Positions 8,818 to 17,979 of a DNA stretch of 64,000 bases are shown piece by piece. A program made the translations under genes and the position numbers. Positions within the stretch are counted from its first letter, which is position 1, and every line of letters starts with the position of its first letter. The stretch comes from Paraburkholderia largidicola (GTDB lineage: Bacteria > Pseudomonadota > Gammaproteobacteria > Burkholderiales > Burkholderiaceae). The DNA is taken from assembly GCF_013426895.1 (NCBI RefSeq), contig NZ_AP023175.1, forward strand, positions 186,001 to 250,000, written 5' to 3'. The notes under the pieces are model-generated. The model saw only the letters and a list, made by a program, of their open reading frames with translations, had not been told where the DNA came from and did not search any database.

Positions 8818-9903
8818 ATGAACCAGCGCCCGCCCGACGTTCCATCCGAAACCGAGGTGCCGAACCGCCGCAAGGTGCAGCGGATTGCTTCGGCGGCGTT
8901 GTATGCCGTGATGGTGGCGCTGGCGATCTGGGTGATCCGCGATTTCGTGCCGGCCATTGCGTGGGCATGCGTGATCGCAATTGCGCTGTGGCCGGCGTTT
9001 CACCGGATCGAAGAACACAGGCTGTTCAAGGGGCGTTCGACGCTGATCGCGACCGTTCTGACCATCGCCATCGGCTTGCTGTTTCTGCTGCCTGTCGGGA
9101 TCGGGATTGCGCAGGCGGCGGCTGAGGCGCACGACGTGATCGAATGGGCGCGCGACGTCCAGGAGAACGGCATTCCGCTGCCGGACTTCGTTCAGCATCT
9201 GCCGTTTGGCGCGGCACAGATCGGTGCCTGGTGGCAGGACAACCTGACTCAGCCGCTGCGTGATTCGCCCGCGATGAAGGGCTTGCACGGCGGGGCTGTC
9301 GTCACCTTCGGCAGGCATTTCGGCGCACGGGCCGCGCATGCGCTGATGCTGTTCGGCTTCATGCTCGTCACGCTGTTCGTGATCTTCCAGGCGGGGCCGA
9401 AGCTGTCGGGCGAACTGATGAAGGGCATGCGGCGCGCGTTCGGCTACGACGGCATGCATCTCGCCGAACGGATGGCGGCGGCTGTGCGCGGGACGGTGTC
9501 GGGGCTGGTGGTCGTCGGGATTGGCGAGGGTGCGCTGTTGCTGCTCGCCTATATGCTGACGGGCGTCCCGCACGCGGCGTTGCTCGGCTTCGTCACGGCG
9601 ATCGCGGCGATGCTGCCGTTTTGCGCGCCGATCGTATTCTGCGGCGCGGCGCTGTGGCTCTTCGTCGAGCAAGGCGCGCTCGTTCCTGCGATTGGCCTGG
9701 CCGTGTTCGGCTTCGTCGTCGCGTTCGTCGCGGAGCACTTCGTGCGGCCCGTGCTGATCGGCAATTCTGCGCGGCTGCCGTTTTTGCTCGTGCTGTTCGG
9801 GATTCTCGGCGGCGCGGAGACGTTCGGGCTGCTCGGACTATTCGTCGGTCCGGCGTTGATGACGGTGCTGATGGTGCTGTGGACGGAGTGGGTCGAGCGC
9901 TGA
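8818..9903 (+). CDS. AI-2E/PerM-family membrane transporter, 361 aa
   Basis: An integral inner-membrane protein of the AI-2E transporter (PerM/TqsA) family. Hydrophobic segments begin around residue 25 (a pair), near residue 75, and then a C-terminal block from about residue 170 on. The family signatures GTVSGLVVVGIGEGALL, PHAALLGFVTAIAAMLPF and the closing LGLFVGPALMTVLMVLWTEW are present. The ATG at 8818 is chosen over upstream starts because a ribosome-binding-like GAGGTCAC precedes it and the upstream residues are not membrane-protein-like. Substrate unknown; despite the family name, autoinducer transport should not be assumed. Confidence 0.85.
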   Translation: MNQRPPDVPSETEVPNRRKVQRIASAALYAVMVALAIWVIRDFVPAIAWACVIAIALWPAFHRIEEHRLFKGRSTLIATVLTIAIGLLFLLPVGIGIAQAAAEAHDVIEWARDVQENGIPLPDFVQHLPFGAAQIGAWWQDNLTQPLRDSPAMKGLHGGAVVTFGRHFGARAAHALMLFGFMLVTLFVIFQAGPKLSGELMKGMRRAFGYDGMHLAERMAAAVRGTVSGLVVVGIGEGALLLLAYMLTGVPHAALLGFVTAIAAMLPFCAPIVFCGAALWLFVEQGALVPAIGLAVFGFVVAFVAEHFVRPVLIGNSARLPFLLVLFGILGGAETFGLLGLFVGPALMTVLMVLWTEWVER

Positions 9904-9916
9904 TGCGGCGTTGAAC

Positions 9917-9960
9917 GGGGCCCGTGCCGTCGCCGTTATCGCGCCGTTCAGGCGGGCCCC
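9917..9960. repeat. GC-rich inverted repeat between convergent genes
   Basis: GGGGCCCG (9917-9924) and CGGGCCCC (9953-9960) form a perfect 8-bp dyad with a 28-nt loop, spanning the gap between the PerM-type gene and the opposing opgC-like stop codon. There is no T-tract. It may contribute to termination on both strands. Confidence 0.35.
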
Positions 9961-11051
9961 GAACCCCGCAGGCGCAGCGTCAGCGCGCGCGAGATCGGTA
10001 CCGATACCTTGGCGACTGCGAACAGCGAGCCGATCGCGACGGCGTCGGCGATGAGACCGAGCGGCACGTTCAGATAACCGTCGGTGGCCGTGTAGAGCAG
10101 CGAGTCGACGACCAGCGAGATCACCGTTCCCGCGACGAAGCACACGAGTCCTTTGCGGCCCACCAGTCCGACCCACGGCAGACGCTGCGCGAGCGCTCTC
10201 GCCCAGCCGATGCGCACCATGTTCGCGACGAGCCACGCGATTGCCAGGAAATTCACCGCGCGCAGCCATGACAGATTCTGCTTCAGGCTGCTGTCCAGCG
10301 GCCCCACTTCCACGACCAGCTTGAACCAGGCGGCAGCTGCAACGATGCCGCAGGCGAGCACTGTCACCAGCCACCCGTGGCGGTGCGCACTCGCGCGCTG
10401 ATAGACGGGCTGCGTCTGCGCGATCACGCCGAGCACGAACATCAACTGCCAAGCGAACGGGTTGAAGTCCCATTGCGCATCTTCCGCGACGGGCAGATGC
10501 GGCAGCAGCGACGGCGCAATCGACCACACGGCGAGGCTGCCCGCCAGCAGCAGCCACGGCTTGCTGCGCGCGAGCGGCAGGATGGCGGGTACCGCGAACG
10601 CGAAGAAGGCATACATCGGCAGCACCGAGGCCAGGTACGGCTGACGACGGAACAGCAGGATGTCGCGCACGACGGCCGTGGGCGTGTCCATCATGTCGTC
10701 GAGATCGGTCGTGGCCATGTTGGGCGCGTCGATGCTGAACGCACTCATCACGGCGCTCACCAGCAGCATCAGGACGGCCGTAATCAGGAACGCCCTATAC
10801 AACTCCAGCGAACGTTTGAAGAAGCGGTTGCGCGCGTCGGCTTCCGTGTGGCGCTTTGCGAGCGACGCATAGGCCGTGGCCGTCGCGAATCCGCCGAGGA
10901 AGACGAAGACTTCGGCCGCGTCGCACAGCGCGTACGCGTGCAGCGTCGCGCGCGACAGGATGCTGCCGCCGATGTGGTCGACGACGATAAAGAGAAGAAC
11001 TAGCCCTCGGAAGAAATCCAGTTCGATCAGACGGTTTTTCGATGCCTGCAT
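9948..11051 (-). CDS. OpgC-like multispanning membrane protein, 367 aa
   Basis: An acyltransferase-3-like membrane protein of the OpgC group, which in other proteobacteria succinylates osmoregulated periplasmic glucans. The N-terminus RLIELDFFRGLVLLFIVVDHIGG is the family signature, followed by CDAAEVFVFLGGFATATAY, and about ten hydrophobic segments follow. No opgG/opgH genes are adjacent, so the acceptor glycan is uncertain. It lies upstream of, and divergent from, the exopolysaccharide operon, which makes modification of that polymer a further possibility. Confidence 0.78.
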   Translation of the reverse strand: MQASKNRLIELDFFRGLVLLFIVVDHIGGSILSRATLHAYALCDAAEVFVFLGGFATATAYASLAKRHTEADARNRFFKRSLELYRAFLITAVLMLLVSAVMSAFSIDAPNMATTDLDDMMDTPTAVVRDILLFRRQPYLASVLPMYAFFAFAVPAILPLARSKPWLLLAGSLAVWSIAPSLLPHLPVAEDAQWDFNPFAWQLMFVLGVIAQTQPVYQRASAHRHGWLVTVLACGIVAAAAWFKLVVEVGPLDSSLKQNLSWLRAVNFLAIAWLVANMVRIGWARALAQRLPWVGLVGRKGLVCFVAGTVISLVVDSLLYTATDGYLNVPLGLIADAVAIGSLFAVAKVSVPISRALTLRLRGSGPA

Positions 11052-11623
11052 GCGCTTTTTTCGGCGAAAAGGCCTCCGCGAGACGGTGCGCGAGTGACGC
11101 GCAGCGCGGGCTCGGTGAGGCTGGATTTTGGGGTGTTGCTTTGCGGCTGTTGCGCGGGTCGCGGTCCCTGCGGTGGGCGTGGCAGGGCTTTGGCGCGGTA
11201 GCGCGGCGTGGGTTCGTGACGGTTTCTATGGGTTTTTGGCGCATAGGGACCGGACGTGGAATCGCCGCACGACCCCATCTAGACCGACATTATCTCTCAG
11301 AGTTCCTCCTGGTTGTTTTTTTGGGGGGAACGTGGTTGGTCCTGATTTTGATCGCGTCCATGCTCAATCCGAAATACGAGATGGGGGTTGGCGAAAACGG
11401 TTCGAGTATTGGCGGGAACGATGGTTGGAGGATTCGTATGCTGCGGGTCGCTGAAATGCAGCAAAACGCGGCGCCCCGACTGCGCATGCCAAATACTCAG
11501 ATGATCGGGAAGCTTCAAGTTCGAGTAGCGCATCGGTGTGCATCGATGCGTTTGGCGAGGCGCGGCAAAACCGCGAGGCGGTCGCCCGAAGGCGAGTGCG
11601 AGTGCAGAGAAAAGGATAGGTAG
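11052..11623. promoter_or_regulatory. Exopolysaccharide operon upstream region
   Basis: These 572 bp between opgC-like and wza genes have no convincing gene; an open frame on the + strand has Arg-rich composition typical of a shadow. The region must carry the operon promoter. CGCGGTAGCGC at 11194-11204 resembles the RfaH-recruiting ops/JUMPstart core GGCGGTAGCGT in 9 of 11 positions, which would imply a long leader. Otherwise nothing specific is seen. Confidence 0.45.
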
Positions 11624-12766
11624 ATGGAAGCGGTTTCGAATGTACTGGCGAAACGCTCGGGGATGAACCGCTTGCTTGCGGTAATGCTCGCGGCGTGCGC
11701 TGGACTGTCGGGCTGTGCAGTGGCACCTGGTATGAAGATGAGTACACCAACTGCGATGTCGACAAGCGAGACGGGTACCCCGCTTGTGCCGATCGCCACC
11801 ATCGACGCCGCGCTGATCGCGAGGATGAAAGATGACCTGTCCCGTACCAGTTCAAATCAGATTCAAAGCCTGTTGACCAGTCCCGAACCCTATGTGCTTG
11901 GCAAGGGCGATGTCCTTCAGATCACGGTTTGGGATCACCCTGAATTAGGGCTGGCGCAAGGTCCTGTCGGCCAGGCCGCTACTCGACCCTTCGATCCAGT
12001 GCCAGGATTCGTCATTGATCAGGATGGAAACCTGGATTTTCCGTATGTCGGGTTGATTCACGTCGAAGGTCTGAAGCCTGAGCAGGTTCAGCGGTCCCTG
12101 GCCGTTGCACTAACCCGGGTTTTCATCAAGCCACAAGTTACGGTACGCATTGCTTCGTTTCGCGCCAAGCAAGTCTACGTCGATGGTGAGGTTCACGTGC
12201 CGGGTGCGCTGCCACTCAACGACATTCCGATGACTCTCTACGACGCGATCAACAGGGCGGGCGGATTCGCGTCCACCGCGGATCAGAGCAGGATGGTCCT
12301 GGTCCGCGACGGGCGGGCGTATCCGTTGGACCTGACGGGGATGCTGGAGAAAGGTCTTAACCCGGCGAAGATTCTCCTGAGGAACGGCGATTTTCTTCGT
12401 GTGAACGCGCGTGATGAAAACGGCGTATTTGTGATGGGCGAGGTGAATAAACCCGTTACGGCATTACCGATGAAAAATGGACGGTTAACCTTGAGCGAAG
12501 CCATCTCGCAAGCCGGGAGCTTGAATAACGCGACCGCCGACGCATCGGAAGTGTATGTTATTCGCGACTCCATGAGCCCAGCTCCACAGGTCTTTCATCT
12601 CGAAGCGAGATCCCCTGTTTCGATGATCCTGGCGAATCAGTTCGAGCTTAATCCACGCGATATTGTGTATGTCGACGGCAACGGTCTTGTACGCTTTTCT
12701 CGCGTGCTGAGCTTGCTGTTGCCCGCCGTCAATGCGGCGCTAACCGGTGCGATCGTCACGAAATGA
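11624..12766 (+). CDS. wza: Outer-membrane polysaccharide export lipoprotein (Wza-like), 380 aa
   Basis: The export channel of a Wzy-dependent exopolysaccharide system. The ATG at 11624 has AAGGA seven bases upstream. A lipoprotein signal ends in the lipobox LSGC (Cys31). The Poly_export domain begins PYVLGKGDVLQITVWDHPEL, followed by repeated SLBB domains (VYVDGEVHVPGALPL and VFVMGEVNKPVTALPM), and a C-terminal hydrophobic segment that would form the outer-membrane helix barrel. It is the first gene of the operon and overlaps the phosphatase gene by 4 bp. Confidence 0.92.
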   Translation: MEAVSNVLAKRSGMNRLLAVMLAACAGLSGCAVAPGMKMSTPTAMSTSETGTPLVPIATIDAALIARMKDDLSRTSSNQIQSLLTSPEPYVLGKGDVLQITVWDHPELGLAQGPVGQAATRPFDPVPGFVIDQDGNLDFPYVGLIHVEGLKPEQVQRSLAVALTRVFIKPQVTVRIASFRAKQVYVDGEVHVPGALPLNDIPMTLYDAINRAGGFASTADQSRMVLVRDGRAYPLDLTGMLEKGLNPAKILLRNGDFLRVNARDENGVFVMGEVNKPVTALPMKNGRLTLSEAISQAGSLNNATADASEVYVIRDSMSPAPQVFHLEARSPVSMILANQFELNPRDIVYVDGNGLVRFSRVLSLLLPAVNAALTGAIVTK

Positions 12767-13200
12767 TTCAGACGATCCTGGTCGTATGTGTCGGTAACGT
12801 CTGCCGCAGCCCGATGGCGCAATACCTTTTCAGTCGTGAGGTCAACGGTGTCACCGTACTGTCCGCAGGGCTCAGCGCGGTCGTCGGTTCGACACCGGAT
12901 CCACTGGCGATACGCGTCGCTGCCGAAGCGGGACTCGACATCACTGCGCATCGCGCGCAGCAGTTGAATGTGCGCCTTGTCCGCGGAGCCGATCTGATTC
13001 TAACGATGGAAGCTGTGCACAGGCACGAGATCATGCGCCAGTACCCGGGCGCATCCGGCAAGGTGTTCCGTATCGGCGAGATCGGGCATTTCGATGTGCC
13101 CGATCCGTACAGAAAACCAGTCGAACAATTCTATAGTTCGCTCGAATTGATCCGGAAAGGTGTCGACGCATGGGCGCCACGCATACGAGCAATGGCATAA
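12763..13200 (+). CDS. wzb: Low-molecular-weight protein tyrosine phosphatase (Wzb-like), 145 aa
   Basis: Dephosphorylates the tyrosine kinase encoded next. The P-loop CVGNVCRS near the N-terminus fits C-x5-R-S, and the late DPY motif (VPDPYRKP) supplies the general acid Asp. The size, 145 residues, is normal for the family. The ATG at 12763 overlaps the wza stop (ATGA), and the kinase gene starts 13 bp downstream, so the three are translationally linked. Confidence 0.93.
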   Translation: MIQTILVVCVGNVCRSPMAQYLFSREVNGVTVLSAGLSAVVGSTPDPLAIRVAAEAGLDITAHRAQQLNVRLVRGADLILTMEAVHRHEIMRQYPGASGKVFRIGEIGHFDVPDPYRKPVEQFYSSLELIRKGVDAWAPRIRAMA

Positions 13201-13212
13201 CGAGAAAACAGT

Positions 13213-15447
13213 ATGAACAAACAGCTCGGCCTGATAGTCGACGATCCCACCGATGAGGACGGTGATCTCATTCGCTACCTCGACATCCTGATCGCTAGTC
13301 GGTGGATTGTGGGGAGCATCTTCGTCACCGTCGTTTTGCTGGGGGCCGCTTACTCATTTCTCGCGCGCCCGACATATGAAGCGGACATCTTGATTCAAGT
13401 CGAGGAGGATAGCCCGACGAGCGCGAGTTCGCTGCTCGGCGACGTGTCGTCGCTGTTCGACGTGAAGACTCAGGCCGAGGGCGAGTTGGAGATACTGCGA
13501 TCGCGGACGGTGGTCGATCAGGCAGTGAACAACCTGCGTCTCTACATCGACGCGCGGCCACGTTACTTTCCGCTGATCGGCTGGCGCGTCGCCGACGACG
13601 CAAAATCACTCTCGACTCCGGGCCTGTTTGGTTGGGGCGGCTTTTGCTGGGGCAACGAATCAATTGATGTACGTGAGTTCGAAGTGCCAAAAGAGTTCGA
13701 AGGCCAACGTTTCCGGCTAACGTTGCTCGAGAACGGGCGCTTCCGATTGACGCAATCTGACCTGGACGCGCCGATCGAAGGCGTCATTGGCAGGCCTCTC
13801 GATGTCGATCAGAGCATTGGCCATCTTCACCTGCTCGTAGAAAACGTGCAGGCGAAGCCGGGCGCTGCATTCAATCTGACGCGCGAATCGAAGCTCAAGA
13901 CACTGACCGATCTGCAGCAGAAACTAAACATGCAGCAGAAGGGCAAGCAGAGCGACATCATCACTGGCGTGCTGCGGGGCGGCGATCCTCAGCAGATATC
14001 GACCATCCTGAATCAGATCGGAGATGCGTATGTCGCGCAGAATGTGAAGCGGAAAACTGCGGAAGCGGACAAGTCATCGCAGTTCCTCGAAGGTCTGTTG
14101 CCGGGACTGAAGCATGACCTCGAAGTCGCGGAAAAGCGTTACAACGCCATGCGTAACCAGAGCGGCACGTTTGATGTGAGCGTCGAGGCGCAGACCTTCT
14201 TGCAACAAAGTGTCGCCGCGCAAAGCGGATTGCTCGATCTACAGCAGAAGCGTGCTGATCTCGCTACACGCTACGCGCCGGATCATCCCGCGATCGTCGC
14301 GCTCGACCAGCAGATCGACGTGATGAAGACAAGGTTGAGCGACGTGAATAGTCGAATGAAAATCCTCCCGAATCTTCAGCAAAATGCGGTTTCGCTGATG
14401 CGTGACGTGCAAGTCGCTCAAGATATCTACGTCGGAACGCTAAACAACATTCAGCAGTTAAAGCTGGTTGCGGCGGGCAAGGTCGCCAGTGTCCGCCAGG
14501 TCGACGAAGCACGCGTGCCGGAGGAGCCAGTGACACCGAAGAAGTCACTCGTGATCGGTCTTGCGGCAATCGCCGGCCTGATGCTTGGAATCGGTGCTGC
14601 GTTTGCACGGGAAATGTTCTATGGCGGTGTCGCAGACGGGCAGGATATCGAGCGTTACACAGGCCTCAACGTGTACGGCACTATTCCGCTTTCGCGTGTT
14701 CAAAAATCTTTGAACGCCGGGATGCGGTCAGGTAAGCCGGGCAAGTATCTGCTTGCTGAAATGTATCCAGACGAGCCGTCGATTGAAAGCCTGCGCAGCT
14801 TGCGTACTGCACTGAGTTTCGCAATGCTCGAAGCACCGAACAACCGTCTGCTGCTGACGAGCCCTACTCCGAACGTCGGTAAGTCGTTCACCTCTTCGAA
14901 CCTCGCAGCCGTCCTTTGCGGCGGCAACAAGCGGGTGCTGCTCGTCGATGCGGACATGCGTCGCGGTCATCTGCATCAATATTTCGGCCGCGAACGTGGT
15001 CAGGGCCTCTCAAATGTGCTTGCGGGCCACGCGACGGCCGAGGCCGTTATCCAGCGCGAAGTGTCGCCGGGCCTCGATTTGCTGACGACTGGCAGCATTC
15101 CGCCCAATGCGTCGGAGCTTCTGCTTCGCGACAGCATGAGCGAATTGATGGAATCGCTTGGCTCGCGATATGACATGGTAGTCATCGATACTCCGCCAGT
15201 GCTTGCTGTCTCTGATGCTCCGACGATCGCGGCTATTGCGGGTACGGTTTTCCTCGTCGTTCGCTTTCAGAAGACGGCGATCGGCGAAATCACGGAAAGC
15301 GCGCGGCAGCTACAGCGCGCAAACGCACGGCTTAAAGGCGTTATTTTTAACGGTGTGGACGCCAGGGCATTTGGGTATCGCTCGAAATATGGTGCGTATC
15401 GCTACGTTTCTTATCAGTATCAGAACCCGAAGAGCGTGACGAAATGA
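13213..15447 (+). CDS. wzc: Polysaccharide co-polymerase tyrosine autokinase (Wzc-like), 744 aa
   Basis: An inner-membrane BY-kinase controlling chain length and export. It has an N-terminal Wzz domain with TM1 near residues 30-50, a long periplasmic coiled region, TM2 after PVTPKKSLVIG, then a cytoplasmic kinase domain with Walker A SPTPNVGKS (about 549-557), Walker A' LLVDADMRRG and Walker B MVVIDTPP. The C-terminus carries a six-Tyr cluster (Tyr722, 726, 729, 731, 734, 736), the autophosphorylation tail removed by Wzb. The stop overlaps the polymerase start by 4 bp. Confidence 0.95.
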   Translation: MNKQLGLIVDDPTDEDGDLIRYLDILIASRWIVGSIFVTVVLLGAAYSFLARPTYEADILIQVEEDSPTSASSLLGDVSSLFDVKTQAEGELEILRSRTVVDQAVNNLRLYIDARPRYFPLIGWRVADDAKSLSTPGLFGWGGFCWGNESIDVREFEVPKEFEGQRFRLTLLENGRFRLTQSDLDAPIEGVIGRPLDVDQSIGHLHLLVENVQAKPGAAFNLTRESKLKTLTDLQQKLNMQQKGKQSDIITGVLRGGDPQQISTILNQIGDAYVAQNVKRKTAEADKSSQFLEGLLPGLKHDLEVAEKRYNAMRNQSGTFDVSVEAQTFLQQSVAAQSGLLDLQQKRADLATRYAPDHPAIVALDQQIDVMKTRLSDVNSRMKILPNLQQNAVSLMRDVQVAQDIYVGTLNNIQQLKLVAAGKVASVRQVDEARVPEEPVTPKKSLVIGLAAIAGLMLGIGAAFAREMFYGGVADGQDIERYTGLNVYGTIPLSRVQKSLNAGMRSGKPGKYLLAEMYPDEPSIESLRSLRTALSFAMLEAPNNRLLLTSPTPNVGKSFTSSNLAAVLCGGNKRVLLVDADMRRGHLHQYFGRERGQGLSNVLAGHATAEAVIQREVSPGLDLLTTGSIPPNASELLLRDSMSELMESLGSRYDMVVIDTPPVLAVSDAPTIAAIAGTVFLVVRFQKTAIGEITESARQLQRANARLKGVIFNGVDARAFGYRSKYGAYRYVSYQYQNPKSVTK

Positions 15448-16925
15448 GGGCAGCGCGCGTGGCGCGGCGGCGGGCGGCGAATATGCCGTTTCTCGGGCTA
15501 TTGTCCGGCGGCTTTGCGATAGCTGGCCTTTTCGCCGCCATCTATCTCGGTGGTGCCGACACGCTGACCGTCTGTCTGCTGGTGCTGGAAGCCGTGAGCA
15601 TCTGGTGCATAAAGGCCGAAAGCGAGCTTCTCAGGCTTTGGCGGCTATTCGCGCTCGTGTATTTCTGTGTGCTGCCCGCCGGCCAGCTGATTGCGCGCGA
15701 CGAAATCTATCTGACGCTCTTGCCTCAACAGAACGCAGCCACGATCGAGTGGTTCGTGTTGAATATCGTCGGAATCTGGTCGATGAACTTTGCTCTGGTT
15801 GTGATGCGCAGCAAGTGCGTGGTGCCTGCTGCAACGCCAGACATGTCTGGGTTCGCCGTGGTTAGCCGCTGGGCATATGGTTTTGCGGTACTCGCTGTGG
15901 CGGCACTCGTGTTGATCTACCTGAAGCTTGGCGGCTATACCCAGATTGCGCAGCTCTACGCGAACCGGCTCGAAACGTCGGTTACGAACAATGATCCCCT
16001 GGAAGGGCTTGGAGTTGTGCAAGCGCTGGCCAATACCGCTCCACTCTGGGTTTTCGTATGCGTCATGCTCAGGCCGTGGCGTAATCGCCTGATGAGGATC
16101 GCAGCCTTCGTGCAGCTTATCGTGCTCGGATGGCTATCGTCTGGTGTGTTCGGCAATAGGCAAGGCATTGTGTTCGTTGTGATGTTCGCCTGCCTTATCT
16201 ATCACGTGTTTGTTGCACGCATCAGCCGGCGCGCAGCGAAGACGATCGGCATCTGTGTCGCCGCGGGCGGTCTGGCGATGATCCCACTCAAGTTCGGTAT
16301 CGACTATTCGGAGATCGGGAACCTGTCGAAGAACTTCGCGGACCAGCGGATGCTTCAGTTGTCGATGGGACCGCTTAGTTTTTTCCTTTTTCGGGATCTT
16401 TCGCGTTTCGACGTGCAAGTGCAGGCGCTCGATTCAGTGACCCGGCCCGGCTACACGCTCGCCTTGGGCCGCAGCTTCATTGGCGGGATGGCGGCAATTA
16501 TTCCGAAAGCTCTCTGGAAAGAGAGGCCCGAAACTTTCGCTCGCGAGAAGAGCGATATCGTCCGGGAAACCGAGACCAACCAGTCCGACGAGACGACACT
16601 GCTATTTGGCATGCCGGGGGAATTCCTCGTCAATTTTGGCGTATTTGGCTATCTGCTGTCGTTCGTAGCACTGGCGTGGCTGATCGCGAGGATCGAATCG
16701 ATGGGATTCAGCACCGACTGGCAGTGGATACCCGTCAAGGTTGTGTCATATCCGCTGCCTTTCCTGTTTCTCCTTTTCGACTCGAACGTCCTCGCTTACT
16801 ACGGAATGCGATGGATTGTGCTGTTTGCTTTGCCGATGGCGCTTATGCTTAGACGAAGGAGCTATAGCTCGCGCCAATTCTTTCGAAACGCTGGGGTGCG
16901 TATTGAAGATAGTGCACGTGGTTGA
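15444..16925 (+). CDS. wzy: Wzy-like polysaccharide repeat-unit polymerase, 493 aa
   Basis: A multispanning inner-membrane protein with roughly ten to twelve hydrophobic segments and a large polar loop (about residues 310-390) containing RPGYTLALGRSFIGG and KALWKERPETFAREKS. This layout and its place after the tyrosine kinase fit the oligosaccharide repeat-unit polymerase. Sequence in this family is very divergent, so the call rests on topology and context. ATG 15444 overlaps the kinase stop, and the 3' end overlaps the next glycosyltransferase gene. Confidence 0.75.
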   Translation: MRAARVARRRAANMPFLGLLSGGFAIAGLFAAIYLGGADTLTVCLLVLEAVSIWCIKAESELLRLWRLFALVYFCVLPAGQLIARDEIYLTLLPQQNAATIEWFVLNIVGIWSMNFALVVMRSKCVVPAATPDMSGFAVVSRWAYGFAVLAVAALVLIYLKLGGYTQIAQLYANRLETSVTNNDPLEGLGVVQALANTAPLWVFVCVMLRPWRNRLMRIAAFVQLIVLGWLSSGVFGNRQGIVFVVMFACLIYHVFVARISRRAAKTIGICVAAGGLAMIPLKFGIDYSEIGNLSKNFADQRMLQLSMGPLSFFLFRDLSRFDVQVQALDSVTRPGYTLALGRSFIGGMAAIIPKALWKERPETFAREKSDIVRETETNQSDETTLLFGMPGEFLVNFGVFGYLLSFVALAWLIARIESMGFSTDWQWIPVKVVSYPLPFLFLLFDSNVLAYYGMRWIVLFALPMALMLRRRSYSSRQFFRNAGVRIEDSARG

Positions 16926-17979
16926 AACATGGGCTGGCGGCATCGCGAGTTACGTGACGGCGCTGATGATCGAGCAGCGAGCTTCCGGGCACGACGTTGC
17001 GCTCGTATGCGATCCTCGAAATATGGATGTCGCAAAGCTCGGTGTCGATGATATTGACGTCGTGGCGTACCGGTCGAGTCGCAATCCATTCAGGTTCGTT
17101 GCTATCTCGCGCACATTGCGCGCGATTGTAAAGATGCAGCACGCGAACGTCATCCACTGTCATAGTTCCTATCCGGGCGTGTACGTACGCTTCAGTCGCT
17201 TCGAAGAAGAGAAGGTGCTTTACACACCGCACGCCTGGTCCTTCATGAAGAAGGACATATCGAGGGTGACAGCGATCGTTTTCGCGCTGGTCGAGAGATG
17301 GCTGGCGCGACGCTGCACGCGGATTCTCTGCATGTCGTTCGACGAAGTGCGCGCGGCCAACAGGTATGGCATTGCTCCTGACAAGCTGGAGCTTGTCTAC
17401 ACAGGCATCCCGACAGACACCGCGGCTGAGCCTCTCGAAGTAGAAACAGACGGTGGCGCGCAACCCGCCCCGCACATTCAGGTTGGCTATTTCGGCCGGC
17501 TTGATTATCAGAAGGGCTTTGACATTCTCGTCGACGCACTGCCGCTTCTCGAGGAGCACCTTCATGTGCATGTGTTCGGTACCGCAGTACGCGGCGGCGT
17601 GGAGATGCCAGATCCCGCATCGCGCGTCGTGTATCACGGCTGGGTCGGGCCTGAAGAGACGCAACGAGCTATGCGCAGGATGGATGTGATCGTTGTTCCG
17701 TCGCGCTGGGAAGGGCTTGCGCTCGTACCGATCGAAGCTATGCGAGCCGGCAAGGTACTGGTCGTATCGAGCGAAAGCTCATTGCCGGAGCAGGTCATTC
17801 ATGGATACAACGGTCTGATGCTGCGACAGCTCACGGGCGCGTGCCTCGCGGAACAGCTCAATTCATTGTCTATCGACGAATGTCGCCGCATGGGCGCGAA
17901 CTCGCGTCACGTGTTCGATGAGGCGTTCAACGCTGAAAAATTCTTCAAATCCTTGATGAACTACTATGAGAGTGCCTGA
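16903..17979 (+). CDS. GT4-family glycosyltransferase, 358 aa
   Basis: A GT-B retaining glycosyltransferase adding a sugar to the lipid-linked repeat unit. The proper N-terminus LKIVHVVETWAGGIASYVTAL starts at a TTG (16903) with GGGGT upstream, inside the end of wzy; earlier starts lie in another gene's coding sequence. The C-terminal domain has YFGRLDYQKGFDILVDAL and the E-x7-E-type donor motif PSRWEGLALVPIEAMRAG. Donor and linkage are unknown. It overlaps the next gene by 14 bp. Confidence 0.85.
   Translation: MKIVHVVETWAGGIASYVTALMIEQRASGHDVALVCDPRNMDVAKLGVDDIDVVAYRSSRNPFRFVAISRTLRAIVKMQHANVIHCHSSYPGVYVRFSRFEEEKVLYTPHAWSFMKKDISRVTAIVFALVERWLARRCTRILCMSFDEVRAANRYGIAPDKLELVYTGIPTDTAAEPLEVETDGGAQPAPHIQVGYFGRLDYQKGFDILVDALPLLEEHLHVHVFGTAVRGGVEMPDPASRVVYHGWVGPEETQRAMRRMDVIVVPSRWEGLALVPIEAMRAGKVLVVSSESSLPEQVIHGYNGLMLRQLTGACLAEQLNSLSIDECRRMGANSRHVFDEAFNAEKFFKSLMNYYESA

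Noticed and set aside
11042..11623. 193-codon frame upstream of wza
   Set aside because: Arg/Ser-rich ends with one hydrophobic patch, no ribosome-binding site and no family resemblance; treated as leader DNA.
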